Assembly (NCBI GenBank): GCA_044432645.1
Contig: JAWXUM010000034.1
Coordinates: 1 to 26,001 of the forward strand
Source: SIG603 sp044432645
Lineage (GTDB): Bacteria; Bacillota; Clostridia; Oscillospirales; Acutalibacteraceae
DNA length: 26,001 bases
Reading direction: 5' to 3'
In this document: positions 14,862-22,223 of the stretch, piece by piece
Layout: each line of letters starts with the position of its first letter
Numbering within the stretch: the first letter of the stretch is position 1
The notes under the pieces: generated by a model
Database searches by the model: none
The model's input: the letters and a program-made list of their open reading frames with translations, nothing else
What the model was told of the DNA's origin: nothing
Position numbers and translations under genes: made by a program

Positions 14862-14892
14862 TATTAGACAAATTAAAACACAAAACATTACA
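14862..14892 (-). promoter_or_regulatory. Candidate ECF-type promoter for the sigma/anti-sigma pair
   Basis: On the minus strand TGTAATG (complement of 14886-14892) is followed after 16 bases by GTCTAATA (complement of 14862-14869). A TGTAA-type -35 with a GTCTA-type -10 and 16-base spacing is the usual ECF arrangement in Firmicutes. It lies about 28 bases before the start codon, fitting autoregulation. Confidence 0.5.
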
Positions 14893-14942
14893 AAGTTTTT
14901 GAAAATTTTTTAATATATTTTTATTATACCTTATATAAAAAT

Positions 14943-14968
14943 AGCTGTCTACAACAATGCAGACAGCT
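14943..14968 (-). terminator. Intrinsic terminator of the LURP-one-like gene
   Basis: AGCTGTCTACA and its near-complement TGCAGACAGCT flank a 4-base loop, and on the minus strand the stem is followed by ATTTTTA. It ends the gene at 14978. Its stem matches the hairpin at 13683-13708 in all but two positions. Confidence 0.75.
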
Positions 14969-14977
14969 AAAATTTAT

Positions 14978-15460
14978 TTAACGATTTTTTTCCATTTCTA
15001 AAATACAGTCAATGGCTAAAACCAAAGCCACAAAAAACTCGCTATGTTCATTGCTATTGATATCAAGTGCGTAAACATCGCCCCATGTAAGCCACTGCTT
15101 TTGAACTGTTCCAAAAAGTTTACCGTTGCAAGTTATAGTGTAATCGTGGTCGAAGAAGTTTCCGTCTATTACAAAAGAACCAAATGAACTTTCTACATTT
15201 ATTTTTTTATAGAAAAATGTAAATTCTTTATTTAATGTAGCAAATAAATTTCCGCCGTGATAAATCTCGAACTTTGGCATAAAAGTTAAAAGCACTTGCT
15301 TAATAAAAAAGAGTTCTTCTCCGTGCGAATTATAAAGGTGAACTTTGTTTCCAAAGCTAAAAACTTCACCCTCGGCTGTATAAACTGGGTTTTGGTATGC
15401 ATCTAAAATATCGTATTTATCCCCAATTGAAAATATTTTTTGTTTTATGTATAGCGTCAT
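14978..15460 (-). CDS. LURP-one-related (Tubby-like fold) protein
   Basis: A 160-residue protein of the LURP-one/YxjI family, which has a beta-barrel around a central helix as in Tubby C-terminal domains. The typical run of alternating strands is visible: KQKIFSIGDKYDILDAYQNPVYTAEG, HLYNSHGEELFFIKQ and DYTITCNGKLFGTVQK. The C-terminal helix reads FVALVLAIDCILEMEKNR. No signal peptide is present. In bacteria the function is poorly known; lipid or membrane binding is suggested by the fold. It lies 62 bases downstream of the glycosyltransferase gene on the same strand and is followed by its own terminator, so the two may be co-transcribed. Confidence 0.75.
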   Translation of the reverse strand: MTLYIKQKIFSIGDKYDILDAYQNPVYTAEGEVFSFGNKVHLYNSHGEELFFIKQVLLTFMPKFEIYHGGNLFATLNKEFTFFYKKINVESSFGSFVIDGNFFDHDYTITCNGKLFGTVQKQWLTWGDVYALDINSNEHSEFFVALVLAIDCILEMEKNR

Positions 15461-15521
15461 TGTCTTTTCCCTTTTTTATTTTAATTATATACTAATCAAG
15501 CATAATTGTAAATTAAACTAT

Positions 15522-16772
15522 CTAAGATTTTTTCATAGCGTTTGCCTTAAAGCTTGCTTTGTGTGGGATAGGTTCCCATTTAACATCTTTGAAAACTGCC
15601 ACAAAGAAAGCTATTACATATGTACTGACAAAAAGAGGGAATGTGAGTATGCTTTTTATAAGTTCTAATTTAGTTGCTTTAATTCTTTTTCTCTCGGTTA
15701 TAACTATTAAAACAGCAAGTAAAGCTACTGTTATATAAGTGTTAAAGAACATATGTGCCAAAGTGCCTAAAACAATCAGCAAATGTGCCTTGGTTAAAAT
15801 TTCAAATAACATAATAAATACATTTGAAAACAGCCCTATACAGCCGATTACCATTGTTGGCACGGTGTTCATAAACATATCATAAGAGGACATGTCACCA
15901 GTTTGAAACATTTTTTTCAAAATAGATACAGAATATTTTGCAACTACCTGCATCGCACCTTTTATCCAACGGCTTCTTTGTTTAATAGAAACATCAAAGC
16001 TTGTAGGTTGTTCATCATAGAAAATCGCATCTTCTGCATAGCCAATTAAATCTCCGTTTACAACACGGTTAAAGGTAAATTCAATATCTTCTGTAAGTGT
16101 GAAAAACTTCCAGCCACCTATAGAATCTATTGTTTTAGTAGAAACTAAAAAACCTGTTCCCGAAACAGCACAGCTTGTTTTAAGTGTCATTCTTGGGTTG
16201 TTTAAATATCTAGCCTCTTTTAAAAACCAAAGCGAATAACCAGAAGAAATCCAGCTTTCAGTGAAGTTTTTAGAATTTCGATAGCTAGTGACAACATTGT
16301 ATCCGTTGTCGAAAACATTATTCATTTCAGCCACATAGTTTTCGTCTGCAATGTTATCGGCATCAAAAATTATGTAGCCTTCGTAATTTTTATGAGCATA
16401 GTCTTTTTTTATTTTAGAGAATAAATAGTCAAGTGCATAGCCTTTGCCAACTTCGATTTTATTAAATCTTTCATAAACAATAGCACCAGCTTTTCGTGCC
16501 ACATCAGCAGTGTTGTCGGTGCAGTTATCGGCTACAACAAAAATGTCAATTAGTTTTTTAGGATATTTTTGCCACTTAATACTCTCGATTAATTGTGTTA
16601 TTACTCCGCTTTCGTTTCTAGCTGAAACAATAACTGCGTATCTATGATTTTTCTTTGATTTAAATTTTTTCTGTTTTTTAAAAAGTGAAACAATTACATA
16701 AAATCCTTGATATGCTAAACATACCGAAAAAATTGTAAGTGTTATCATGTTAATATAATATAATTCTCTCAT
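15522..16772 (-). CDS. Processive family 2 glycosyltransferase, membrane-bound
   Basis: A 416-residue enzyme of the cellulose/hyaluronan synthase type. One membrane helix (about residues 8-30) precedes a cytoplasmic GT-A domain. The motifs AVIVSARNES (nucleotide-sugar site), FDADN (metal-binding DxD, near 137), TEDIEF (catalytic region, near 229) and QRSRWIKG (QxxRW, near 264) are all present. Three or four helices close the protein (about 295-400). The full set predicts extension of a polysaccharide or glycolipid using a UDP-sugar; the sugar is unknown. GGAGGG lies 3-8 bases upstream of the ATG. No partner polysaccharide genes lie nearby. Confidence 0.88.
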   Translation of the reverse strand: MRELYYINMITLTIFSVCLAYQGFYVIVSLFKKQKKFKSKKNHRYAVIVSARNESGVITQLIESIKWQKYPKKLIDIFVVADNCTDNTADVARKAGAIVYERFNKIEVGKGYALDYLFSKIKKDYAHKNYEGYIIFDADNIADENYVAEMNNVFDNGYNVVTSYRNSKNFTESWISSGYSLWFLKEARYLNNPRMTLKTSCAVSGTGFLVSTKTIDSIGGWKFFTLTEDIEFTFNRVVNGDLIGYAEDAIFYDEQPTSFDVSIKQRSRWIKGAMQVVAKYSVSILKKMFQTGDMSSYDMFMNTVPTMVIGCIGLFSNVFIMLFEILTKAHLLIVLGTLAHMFFNTYITVALLAVLIVITERKRIKATKLELIKSILTFPLFVSTYVIAFFVAVFKDVKWEPIPHKASFKANAMKKS

Positions 16773-16798
16773 ATTCCCTCCAAATATCTTGCTCCTTC

Positions 16799-16827
16799 AT
16801 AATACAGCCTTATCTGTCTAAATACAA
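16799..16827 (-). promoter_or_regulatory. Candidate promoter of the glycosyltransferase gene
   Basis: On the minus strand TTGTAT (complement of 16822-16827) and TATTAT (complement of 16799-16804) are spaced by 17 bases, 26 bases upstream of the start codon. This fits the housekeeping sigma factor with two -35 mismatches and one -10 mismatch. Confidence 0.5.
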
Positions 16828-16894
16828 TAAAGAATAGATTAAGATTTGATTGTGATTTTATTATAGTAGAAGCACATGACATCTAAGTGACACA

Positions 16895-18139
16895 TTAGTT
16901 TAATTGTTGTTTTTTGAAGCTGTTATGAGTGATTATAGTAAAGGCTACTGCTAACACCGAGTACAAAGCTACAACTACAAATACATTGTTCAGATGTATG
17001 TTTCCTAGCATATATAAATTGTTTCCAAAAAGTTTGTAGTCGTACTGTGCATAGGCTGGGAAAAGAGCGATAATGTTATTTTGTAAATCTGTTAAATCTA
17101 GCGAAATCATAGATTCCACAACAAATGGGAAAAATGATATTGTTAAAAGAGTAATTATTGTTGCAATTTGATTTTTAATAAGTTGTGAAAGCATTGCACC
17201 AAAAATTGAAAAAACTAAACACACTAAAATAGATACTAAAATTTTAACGATAAGCACATTTAAAACAGTAGTGTCATTAAAACTTTTGCCAAATACAATG
17301 CTTAAAAAATACGCAGTGTTTCCGTGTTCAAACCCATAAACTACCTTAGTGAGTATAAGTTGCATAGCCGTGATTATTAGATAAATTAGAGTTGTCAAAC
17401 TAAAGATACAGGTAATTTTGGCAAGTGCAACTGATTTTTTACCATTTTTTGAAGATATTAAAAATGTATCTGTTTTTAAAGAGTATTCACTTGAAAAAAT
17501 ATTTGCCGATAAAATAGATATTAAAATAAGTAGCATAAGTGCAAATTCTTGTTGTTTGTTAAAGAAAAATGTATATCCGTCAGTATATCCAAAATAAAGT
17601 GGCTCTTCGATTTCATCTATTTGATTATATAAATATTCAGTTTTTTCTTCGCTGTAATTATAGAATATAAAAACTGATTTATAAACTTCTTTATAATCAG
17701 CATTGAAATTTTCTATAAACTCCTCACGAGAAATCGCAGAAAGTGCTGTTGATTGTTGCTCATCTTCGCTTTCGTCCTCACTATAAACAGTGTATTTATT
17801 CATTATTTGATAATACAAATTATAAAATATTCCATATTTTGCGTTGTTGTTGGCGTTTTTATCCATATCATTTTGCATATCGTCATAAAAAGTCCCAAGC
17901 CACTCCTCGTTCATTTCGCCTGCACCAGACTCTACAATTTCTTTATACATTTGGATAGCTTCTATGCCACGGTAACTCTCGTAGCCTTCGTCGGTTTGAA
18001 CAGAGAAATAGATGTTTGAAATATCGTTGTATGAAAGAAAAATCATAAGTCCAAACAAAGCTACTATAAAAATTATATTAAATTTTGATTTAAAAATTTT
18101 AATATATTCAAATTTAACTAAAGTCAAAAAATTACTCAT
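16895..18139 (-). CDS. ABC-2 type permease with a large outer loop
   Basis: A 414-residue permease. A first membrane helix (about residues 20-38) is followed by about 170 residues of acidic, tyrosine-rich extracytoplasmic loop. Five or six helices follow from about residue 195 to the end, the usual plan of ABC-2 permeases. The ATPase gene is immediately upstream; its stop (18141-18143) lies 1 base before this start, and the ribosome binding site GAGGTG sits inside the end of that gene. I chose ATG at 18139 over an in-frame GTG at 18151, which lies within the ribosome binding site. Substrate unknown. Co-expression with an ECF sigma gene suggests a role in envelope stress or peptide export. Confidence 0.82.
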   Translation of the reverse strand: MSNFLTLVKFEYIKIFKSKFNIIFIVALFGLMIFLSYNDISNIYFSVQTDEGYESYRGIEAIQMYKEIVESGAGEMNEEWLGTFYDDMQNDMDKNANNNAKYGIFYNLYYQIMNKYTVYSEDESEDEQQSTALSAISREEFIENFNADYKEVYKSVFIFYNYSEEKTEYLYNQIDEIEEPLYFGYTDGYTFFFNKQQEFALMLLILISILSANIFSSEYSLKTDTFLISSKNGKKSVALAKITCIFSLTTLIYLIITAMQLILTKVVYGFEHGNTAYFLSIVFGKSFNDTTVLNVLIVKILVSILVCLVFSIFGAMLSQLIKNQIATIITLLTISFFPFVVESMISLDLTDLQNNIIALFPAYAQYDYKLFGNNLYMLGNIHLNNVFVVVALYSVLAVAFTIITHNSFKKQQLN

Positions 18140-18140
18140 A

Positions 18141-18857
18141 TCACACCTCACTAAAATAATGTAAATATAATTCTTCTAAAGTAGCGTCTACCAAACCTGT
18201 AGATTTTTTAAGCTCATCAAGTGTGCCTTGGTGTATAAACTCACCGTTTTTCATTATAATAATTTGGTTTGCTATATGCTCAATGTCAGACACTATATGG
18301 GTTGAAAGCAGTACTATTCTGTCTTTGCCCAAACTAGAAATCAAATTTCTAAAACGCACACGCTCTTTTGGGTCAAGCCCAGAAGTCGGCTCGTCTAAAA
18401 TCAAAATTTTAGGGTTATTAAGCATAGCTTGAGCGATACCCAGACGCTGACGCATACCACCTGAAAACTTCTTAATCTTTTTTCTTTTCCATTTTGTAAG
18501 AGAAACTATTTCTAAAAGCTCATCTGCTTTTTTCTTTGCTCTGTCTTTTGGAATACCTTTTAAACTTGCAACATAAAGCAAAAATTCGGTAGCAGTAAAA
18601 TTGGGGTAATAACCAAAATCTTGTGGTAAATAACCCAATACATCTCGGTATTCTTCTTTTAAAACATCTATACCATTAAAGTTGATTTCTCCATTATTTG
18701 GCTGTGAAACACCACAAATCATGCGCATAAGTGAGCTTTTACCCGATCCATTTGCTCCAAGTAAAGCGTAAACACCGTTTGTAAATGTATAGCTTACATT
18801 ATTTACAGCTGTGATGTCCTTATATTCTTTTGTAATATTTTTTAAACAAAGTTCCAT
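18141..18857 (-). CDS. ABC transporter ATP-binding protein
   Basis: A 238-residue ATPase, complete and canonical. Walker A is GANGSGKSS (near residue 34), the signature FSGGMRQRLGIAQA (near 134) and Walker B ILILDEPTSGLDP (near 155), with the switch histidine in LLSTHIV (near 188). The C-terminal segment (STGLVDATLEELYLHYFSEV) is typical of ATPases paired with ABC-2 permeases for antibiotics or peptides. It drives the permease encoded just downstream. The 144-base gap upstream holds a palindromic repeat that separates it from the sigma/membrane-protein pair. Confidence 0.9.
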   Translation of the reverse strand: MELCLKNITKEYKDITAVNNVSYTFTNGVYALLGANGSGKSSLMRMICGVSQPNNGEINFNGIDVLKEEYRDVLGYLPQDFGYYPNFTATEFLLYVASLKGIPKDRAKKKADELLEIVSLTKWKRKKIKKFSGGMRQRLGIAQAMLNNPKILILDEPTSGLDPKERVRFRNLISSLGKDRIVLLSTHIVSDIEHIANQIIIMKNGEFIHQGTLDELKKSTGLVDATLEELYLHYFSEV

Positions 18858-18961
18858 TTTATGACCTTGTCATAGTTGCCGAACCAAATGCACCAAAACA
18901 TTAAGTTCAGCTACCCGTGACTAACCTTTCTTGTTAATTTGTAATTAAAGCTCCGTTTTTC

Positions 18962-19027
18962 GTAGGGGCGTGCATTGCACGTCCGATGATTTTTCTGTAA
19001 CTACGGACGACCAATGGTCGCCCCTAC
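18962..19027. repeat. 66-bp palindromic interspersed element (MITE-like)
   Basis: Perfect 9-base terminal inverted repeats, GTAGGGGCG and CGCCCCTAC. Each half is a 24-base unit with the same frame (GTAGGGGCG, 9-base core, CGTCCG), the two placed head to head. The cores differ, TGCATTGCA in the left and ACCATTGGT in the right, yet each is itself self-complementary apart from its middle base. Similar GTAGGGGCG...palindromes recur in gut Clostridia, as far as I recall. The element covers the 3' end of the preceding gene. Confidence 0.8.
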
Positions 19028-19690
19028 ATTAATTTTTGATGTGTATATCAAAACAAATATCTGACTAAAAACTAACAAACCTAAAACTAATGCTATAATT
19101 AAATAAACCGACTTCGCTATAACAAACTCATTAAAAACAACATAATAATTTGCTGTAATGATAAGTGAAGTTCCACCAATACAGGCATAAACACCAGCTA
19201 CACCTTTTACGATATTTGTTATAAATAAAGAGATAAAACTGACTGCCAAATAAGGCACAAGAATACTTAAAACATTAATCTGTGTAAAAATCATCGCTAC
19301 AGATAGCACGAAAAGTGAAACTACTCCAACAATAGCAAGCTTCATAACAGTTGTTTGTGCTAAATTATGCTTGAATGTTTGTTCTAGTTCTTCCATATTA
19401 TATGAACTGCTTTTGTGAAGTTCAATTATAGAAATAACTGCGATAAGTGGTATAAAGGAAGATAACAACTCTATTTCTTTTGGGTCTGCAATGGTGGAAA
19501 TATAGCAAACAAAAGCTAAAACAGCGACAGAGCAAATCCAAAAAATCTTACTAATATAATGTATTTGGTTTAAGAAAACTTCGGCAAAACTTAGTTTTGG
19601 GAAATTTAGCTTACTTAAAAATTCTTCTTTTCTTTGTGGAGTTCCTGCATCAAAATTTTGCTTTAGGGCATTTTTTAGTTTTTTATCCAT
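19001..19690 (-). CDS. Six-helix membrane protein, probable sigma regulator
   Basis: A 229-residue protein with a soluble N-terminus of about 40 residues (MDKKLKNALKQNFDAG) and six membrane helices (about residues 45-65, 72-92, 112-132, 138-162, 163-185 and 192-215). It overlaps the sigma gene by eight bases, and GGAGG lies 7 bases upstream, so it is made with the sigma factor. This placement and the sigma-facing N-terminus suggest an anti-sigma role, but no zinc finger is present. The last eight residues (VGATIGRP) and the stop are encoded by the palindromic element at 18962-19027, so the original C-terminus was probably replaced when the element inserted. Confidence 0.65.
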   Translation of the reverse strand: MDKKLKNALKQNFDAGTPQRKEEFLSKLNFPKLSFAEVFLNQIHYISKIFWICSVAVLAFVCYISTIADPKEIELLSSFIPLIAVISIIELHKSSSYNMEELEQTFKHNLAQTTVMKLAIVGVVSLFVLSVAMIFTQINVLSILVPYLAVSFISLFITNIVKGVAGVYACIGGTSLIITANYYVVFNEFVIAKSVYLIIALVLGLLVFSQIFVLIYTSKINVGATIGRP

Positions 19691-20141
19691 AAAAATCTTC
19701 CTCCTTTAAGTCTAGTTTTAATTTTTTTAATACAGTTTTAATTTTTCGGTTAACTGCAAAGCGAGAGATATTAAGGTATTTGGCGATTTCTAAAATCCCA
19801 AGTTCGTTTGTAAATCTAAGCATTATAATTTCTTGTTCATCAAAGCTTAAATTTAAAACAGCAGTTTTTATTGTTATATTTATGTCTGTTTCGTTTTGTG
19901 TATCTTCGCTTAAATTTTCGTCTAATTCGTCAGTTTGTTTTAGTCTAAAATAGTCGTTACAATTATTTTTTGCAATTGTATAAAGCAAAGCCAGCGGCTT
20001 TCCTTTTTCTATATAAGAGTTATATGAGAAGTATTTAAGGAATGTTTCCTGTGTTAAATCTTCTGCAATTTCACGGTTTTTCACACGAAAATAGCAGAAA
20101 TTATATATTTTGTCGTATTGTTCTTGCAAGTCTTTAGACAC
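19683..20141 (-). CDS. ECF-type RNA polymerase sigma factor
   Basis: A 152-residue, short ECF sigma factor. Region 2 is at about residues 8-75 (YDKIYNFCYFRVKNREIAEDLTQETFLKYF, then ALLYTIAKNNCNDYFR). Region 4 is at about 95-148 (LSFDEQEIIMLRFTNELGILEIAKYLNISRFAVNRKIKTVLKKLK). I chose GTG at 20141 because AGAGGAGG ends 7 bases upstream; the in-frame ATG at 20159 lies upstream of and would encode that site. It heads an operon with a membrane protein, and beyond the repeat element with an ABC ATPase and permease. Confidence 0.87.
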   Translation of the reverse strand: MSKDLQEQYDKIYNFCYFRVKNREIAEDLTQETFLKYFSYNSYIEKGKPLALLYTIAKNNCNDYFRLKQTDELDENLSEDTQNETDINITIKTAVLNLSFDEQEIIMLRFTNELGILEIAKYLNISRFAVNRKIKTVLKKLKLDLKEEDFYG

Positions 20142-20235
20142 CTTAAAACCTCCTCTCATAATGTATAACGGATAAGTGCATGCAAATGTGCGGGCATTTT
20201 AAAATAATTTTAGCATAAACTTTAAAATAAGTATA

Positions 20236-20267
20236 GAAAAAGCACCCAAAGATTAAACTTTGAGTGC
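20236..20267 (-). terminator. Intrinsic terminator of the second GntR/ABC operon
   Basis: On the minus strand GCACTCAAAG, a short loop, CTTTGGGTGC and TTTTTC follow the permease stop by about 14 bases. The stem has 10 pairs with one G-T. It ends the operon 22112-20282. A near copy of the stem is found at 22183-22220. Confidence 0.85.
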
Positions 20268-20281
20268 CGAAAATCTCGTTT

Positions 20282-20896
20282 TTAAAACTCTTTTTTATAA
20301 TAAAAGTTAATTGATAAATAAATTGAAATCCCCATAATTATTACAGCTAAAAAAGGAATATAGTTTAACAAATTCGTAACCACCATAACCATATTATCGT
20401 TAAATAGCTGAAGCTCCATGATTATTACAATAAGTGCTATTGGAATACCAAGTAATGCCATTAACATATATTTGCTTTTTTCATACCCAAATCTAAAAAT
20501 CACTGGCAAATTAATTGATATTATAATTAATGACATAAAAAAGCAAGTTACGGAAGTATCAATAGAAGAAAAAACTAAGGCTTTGTCAGCGATTATATTT
20601 GCTACCACTGTGATTGCAAAGCTGATAGCCGATAAAATAACTGCTAATATGTATTTTGAATATACAGCTTGTGTCCTTGAAACTGGCATAATCAAGCCGA
20701 ATTTATCCCATTTGCAGCGTTCATCAAGTGCCATGCTTGTTTGAATAACCATAGTTGTAAGTAGTGTCATTAAAGCCGAAAAAAATTGTATTTTTGAGTT
20801 TAATATAAATGTAACTCCCCAAATTGCAACAACTAAAATATAAGTTGTTAGCTGAATTTTAATACTTAAAAAATCTTTAATCAGTAAACCTTTCAT
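20282..20896 (-). CDS. ABC-2 type permease (small)
   Basis: A 204-residue membrane protein with six predicted helices (about residues 14-32, 36-54, 79-102, 107-130, 138-160 and 170-195). The start MKGLLIKDFLSIKIQ and the segment MALDERCKWDKFGLIMPVSRTQAVYSKY (LDEXXKWD...MPVSR) are hallmarks of the ABC-2 permeases paired with GntR regulators in Firmicutes. It begins on the last base of the ATPase gene, so the pair is translated together. Likely role: export of, or defence against, an envelope-active compound. Substrate unknown. Confidence 0.85.
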   Translation of the reverse strand: MKGLLIKDFLSIKIQLTTYILVVAIWGVTFILNSKIQFFSALMTLLTTMVIQTSMALDERCKWDKFGLIMPVSRTQAVYSKYILAVILSAISFAITVVANIIADKALVFSSIDTSVTCFFMSLIIISINLPVIFRFGYEKSKYMLMALLGIPIALIVIIMELQLFNDNMVMVVTNLLNYIPFLAVIIMGISIYLSINFYYKKEF

Positions 20897-21735
20897 TATT
20901 TTTTCTCCTTTACAAAGTATAGCATTATATCCTCAGTTGTGGCTTTGTCTAAAATTAAATCATTTGTAACTCTATCTTTTTCAACCAGTGCTTCCACACC
21001 AAATTCGTGAATTTTCGAGCCGATTACAGCTTCACTATCTATATTTTTAAAATCTTCTTTACTACATTTTAAGACAGCATATTTCTCTAAAAGCTCATCT
21101 TTATTTTCGCTGAAAACAATTTTCCCTTTATGTATAAAAGTTATATAGTCGCAAATTTTCTCTAAATCGCTTAAAATATGAGAAGAAATTAAAATGCTGT
21201 GTTCTTCGTCTTGCATAAAATCTAAAAACTCATCTAAAATTTCATTTCTAACCACAGGGTCAAGTCCACTTGTTGCCTCGTCCATAATCAATAGTTTGCT
21301 GTTATGTGAAAGTGCAACAGCAATGGACAGTTTCATTTTCATACCTTTTGAAAATTCTTTAATTTTTTTATCTTTTGGTAATGAAAATTTCTTTATGTAT
21401 CTTAAAAATTCATCATTGTTCCAACTATTATAACCACTTGACATAATTTTTTGAACATCTTTGATTTTGAAACAGTCTGGAAAACAAGGTTCATCCAAAA
21501 CAACTCCGATTTCTTCTTTGATTTTAAAGTCACTTATATCAGTTCCCAAAACTTCAATCTCACCACTGTCTTTGTTAACAAGGTTTAAAATACAAGAAAT
21601 AGTTGTGCTTTTGCCTGCTCCATTCTCGCCTATAAAACCCATAATTGTACCTTTTGGTACTGTCAAATTGATATTATCTAATTTAAAATTTTTATATTCT
21701 TTGGTTAAATTTTTAATTTCTATCGCATTTTGCAT
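20896..21735 (-). CDS. ABC transporter ATP-binding protein of the second GntR operon
   Basis: A 279-residue ATPase. Walker A is GENGAGKST (near residue 36), the signature FSKGMKMKLSIA (near 134) and Walker B LLIMDEATSGLDP (near 155), with the switch histidine in SSHIL (near 189). SKGM replaces SGGQ in the signature. The last 60 residues form a regulatory extension usual in this group. GGGAG lies 7 bases before the ATG at 21735. An in-frame ATG at 21741 overlaps the repressor stop (ATGA) but has almost no spacer to that site, so 21735 is preferred, with moderate certainty. Its partner is the permease at 20282. Confidence 0.88.
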   Translation of the reverse strand: MQNAIEIKNLTKEYKNFKLDNINLTVPKGTIMGFIGENGAGKSTTISCILNLVNKDSGEIEVLGTDISDFKIKEEIGVVLDEPCFPDCFKIKDVQKIMSSGYNSWNNDEFLRYIKKFSLPKDKKIKEFSKGMKMKLSIAVALSHNSKLLIMDEATSGLDPVVRNEILDEFLDFMQDEEHSILISSHILSDLEKICDYITFIHKGKIVFSENKDELLEKYAVLKCSKEDFKNIDSEAVIGSKIHEFGVEALVEKDRVTNDLILDKATTEDIMLYFVKEKK

Positions 21736-21737
21736 AG

Positions 21738-22112
21738 TCATTCTCCCTTGTAAAGCAGTTCAAACATCTTTTGAATTTCCGTTATACTTAAACCAGATAT
21801 TTCAGATAGCTTTATAATTTCAGTCATTAATTCTTCAATTTTTCTAAGATTTTCTTCTTTTAAAAGTTCCAAATTTGCACTTGCAACAAAACTACCTTTA
21901 CCAGTAACAGACACAATAAATCCATCTTTTTCAAGTTCTTCGTATGCACGTTTGGTTGTTATAAGGCTAATCCTAAGTTCTTTTGCAAGCAACCTCATTG
22001 AGGGCAGTGCATCGTTTTCGTGAAGTTCACCCACTATTATTTTGGACTTTATCTGCTCGTATATTTGCTCGTATATAGGCTTGCCACTAGAATTGCTAAT
22101 TAATATATTCAA
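21738..22112 (-). CDS. GntR-family (YtrA type) transcriptional repressor
   Basis: A 124-residue short GntR repressor. The helix-turn-helix region is residues 10-75 (KPIYEQIYEQIKSKIIVGEL, then LPSMRLLAKELRISLITTKRAYEELEKDGFIV), followed by two C-terminal helices. The start is an uncommon TTG at 22112, accepted because MNILISNSSGKPIYEQI matches the usual start of the family and no better start exists; GTGAG lies 8 bases upstream. It is first in an operon with an ATPase and a permease, and the palindrome over its promoter indicates autorepression. Only a quarter or so of its residues seem to match the other GntR protein of this window, so the two probably sense different signals. Confidence 0.88.
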   Translation of the reverse strand: MNILISNSSGKPIYEQIYEQIKSKIIVGELHENDALPSMRLLAKELRISLITTKRAYEELEKDGFIVSVTGKGSFVASANLELLKEENLRKIEELMTEIIKLSEISGLSITEIQKMFELLYKGE

Positions 22113-22130
22113 AACATCAGCTCACTTTCG

Positions 22131-22159
22131 ATATTGTATATATACACTATACACAATAT
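22131..22159. promoter_or_regulatory. Palindromic operator over the -10 box of the second GntR operon
   Basis: ATATTGTATATA, 5 bases, TATACACAATAT: 12-base arms with one mismatch. It covers the -10 box (22146-22151, minus strand) and the expected start site. The centre (GTATA...TATAC) fits YtrA-type GntR operators. Confidence 0.75.
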
Positions 22160-22174
22160 ATTAAATTTTGTCAA
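22146..22174 (-). promoter_or_regulatory. Housekeeping promoter of the second GntR operon
   Basis: On the minus strand TTGACA (complement of 22169-22174) and TATAGT (complement of 22146-22151) are 17 bases apart. The start codon is about 35 bases downstream of the -10 box. Confidence 0.8.
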
Positions 22175-22182
22175 GAGAAAAT

Positions 22183-22220
22183 TAAAAAACACACCCAAAG
22201 CCTTGAACTTTGAGTGTGCT
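22183..22220 (-). terminator. Intrinsic terminator of the LytTR/membrane-protein operon
   Basis: On the minus strand ACACTCAAAG, a 7-base loop, CTTTGGGTGT and TTTTTT follow the stop at 22224. Ten pairs with one G-T. The stem sequence is nearly that of the terminator at 20236-20267. Confidence 0.88.
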
Positions 22221-22223
22221 AAG

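Noticed and set aside
18962..19027. A CRISPR repeat or simple terminator
   Set aside because: There are only two half-units, head to head with no spacer series, and no T tract follows. It fits an interspersed palindromic element better.
20418..20744. A 108-codon plus-strand frame opposite the small permease
   Set aside because: It is antisense to a well-supported permease gene and has no ribosome binding site.
21461..21817. A 118-codon plus-strand frame opposite the ABC ATPase
   Set aside because: It is a mirror of conserved ATPase codons and has no start signal.
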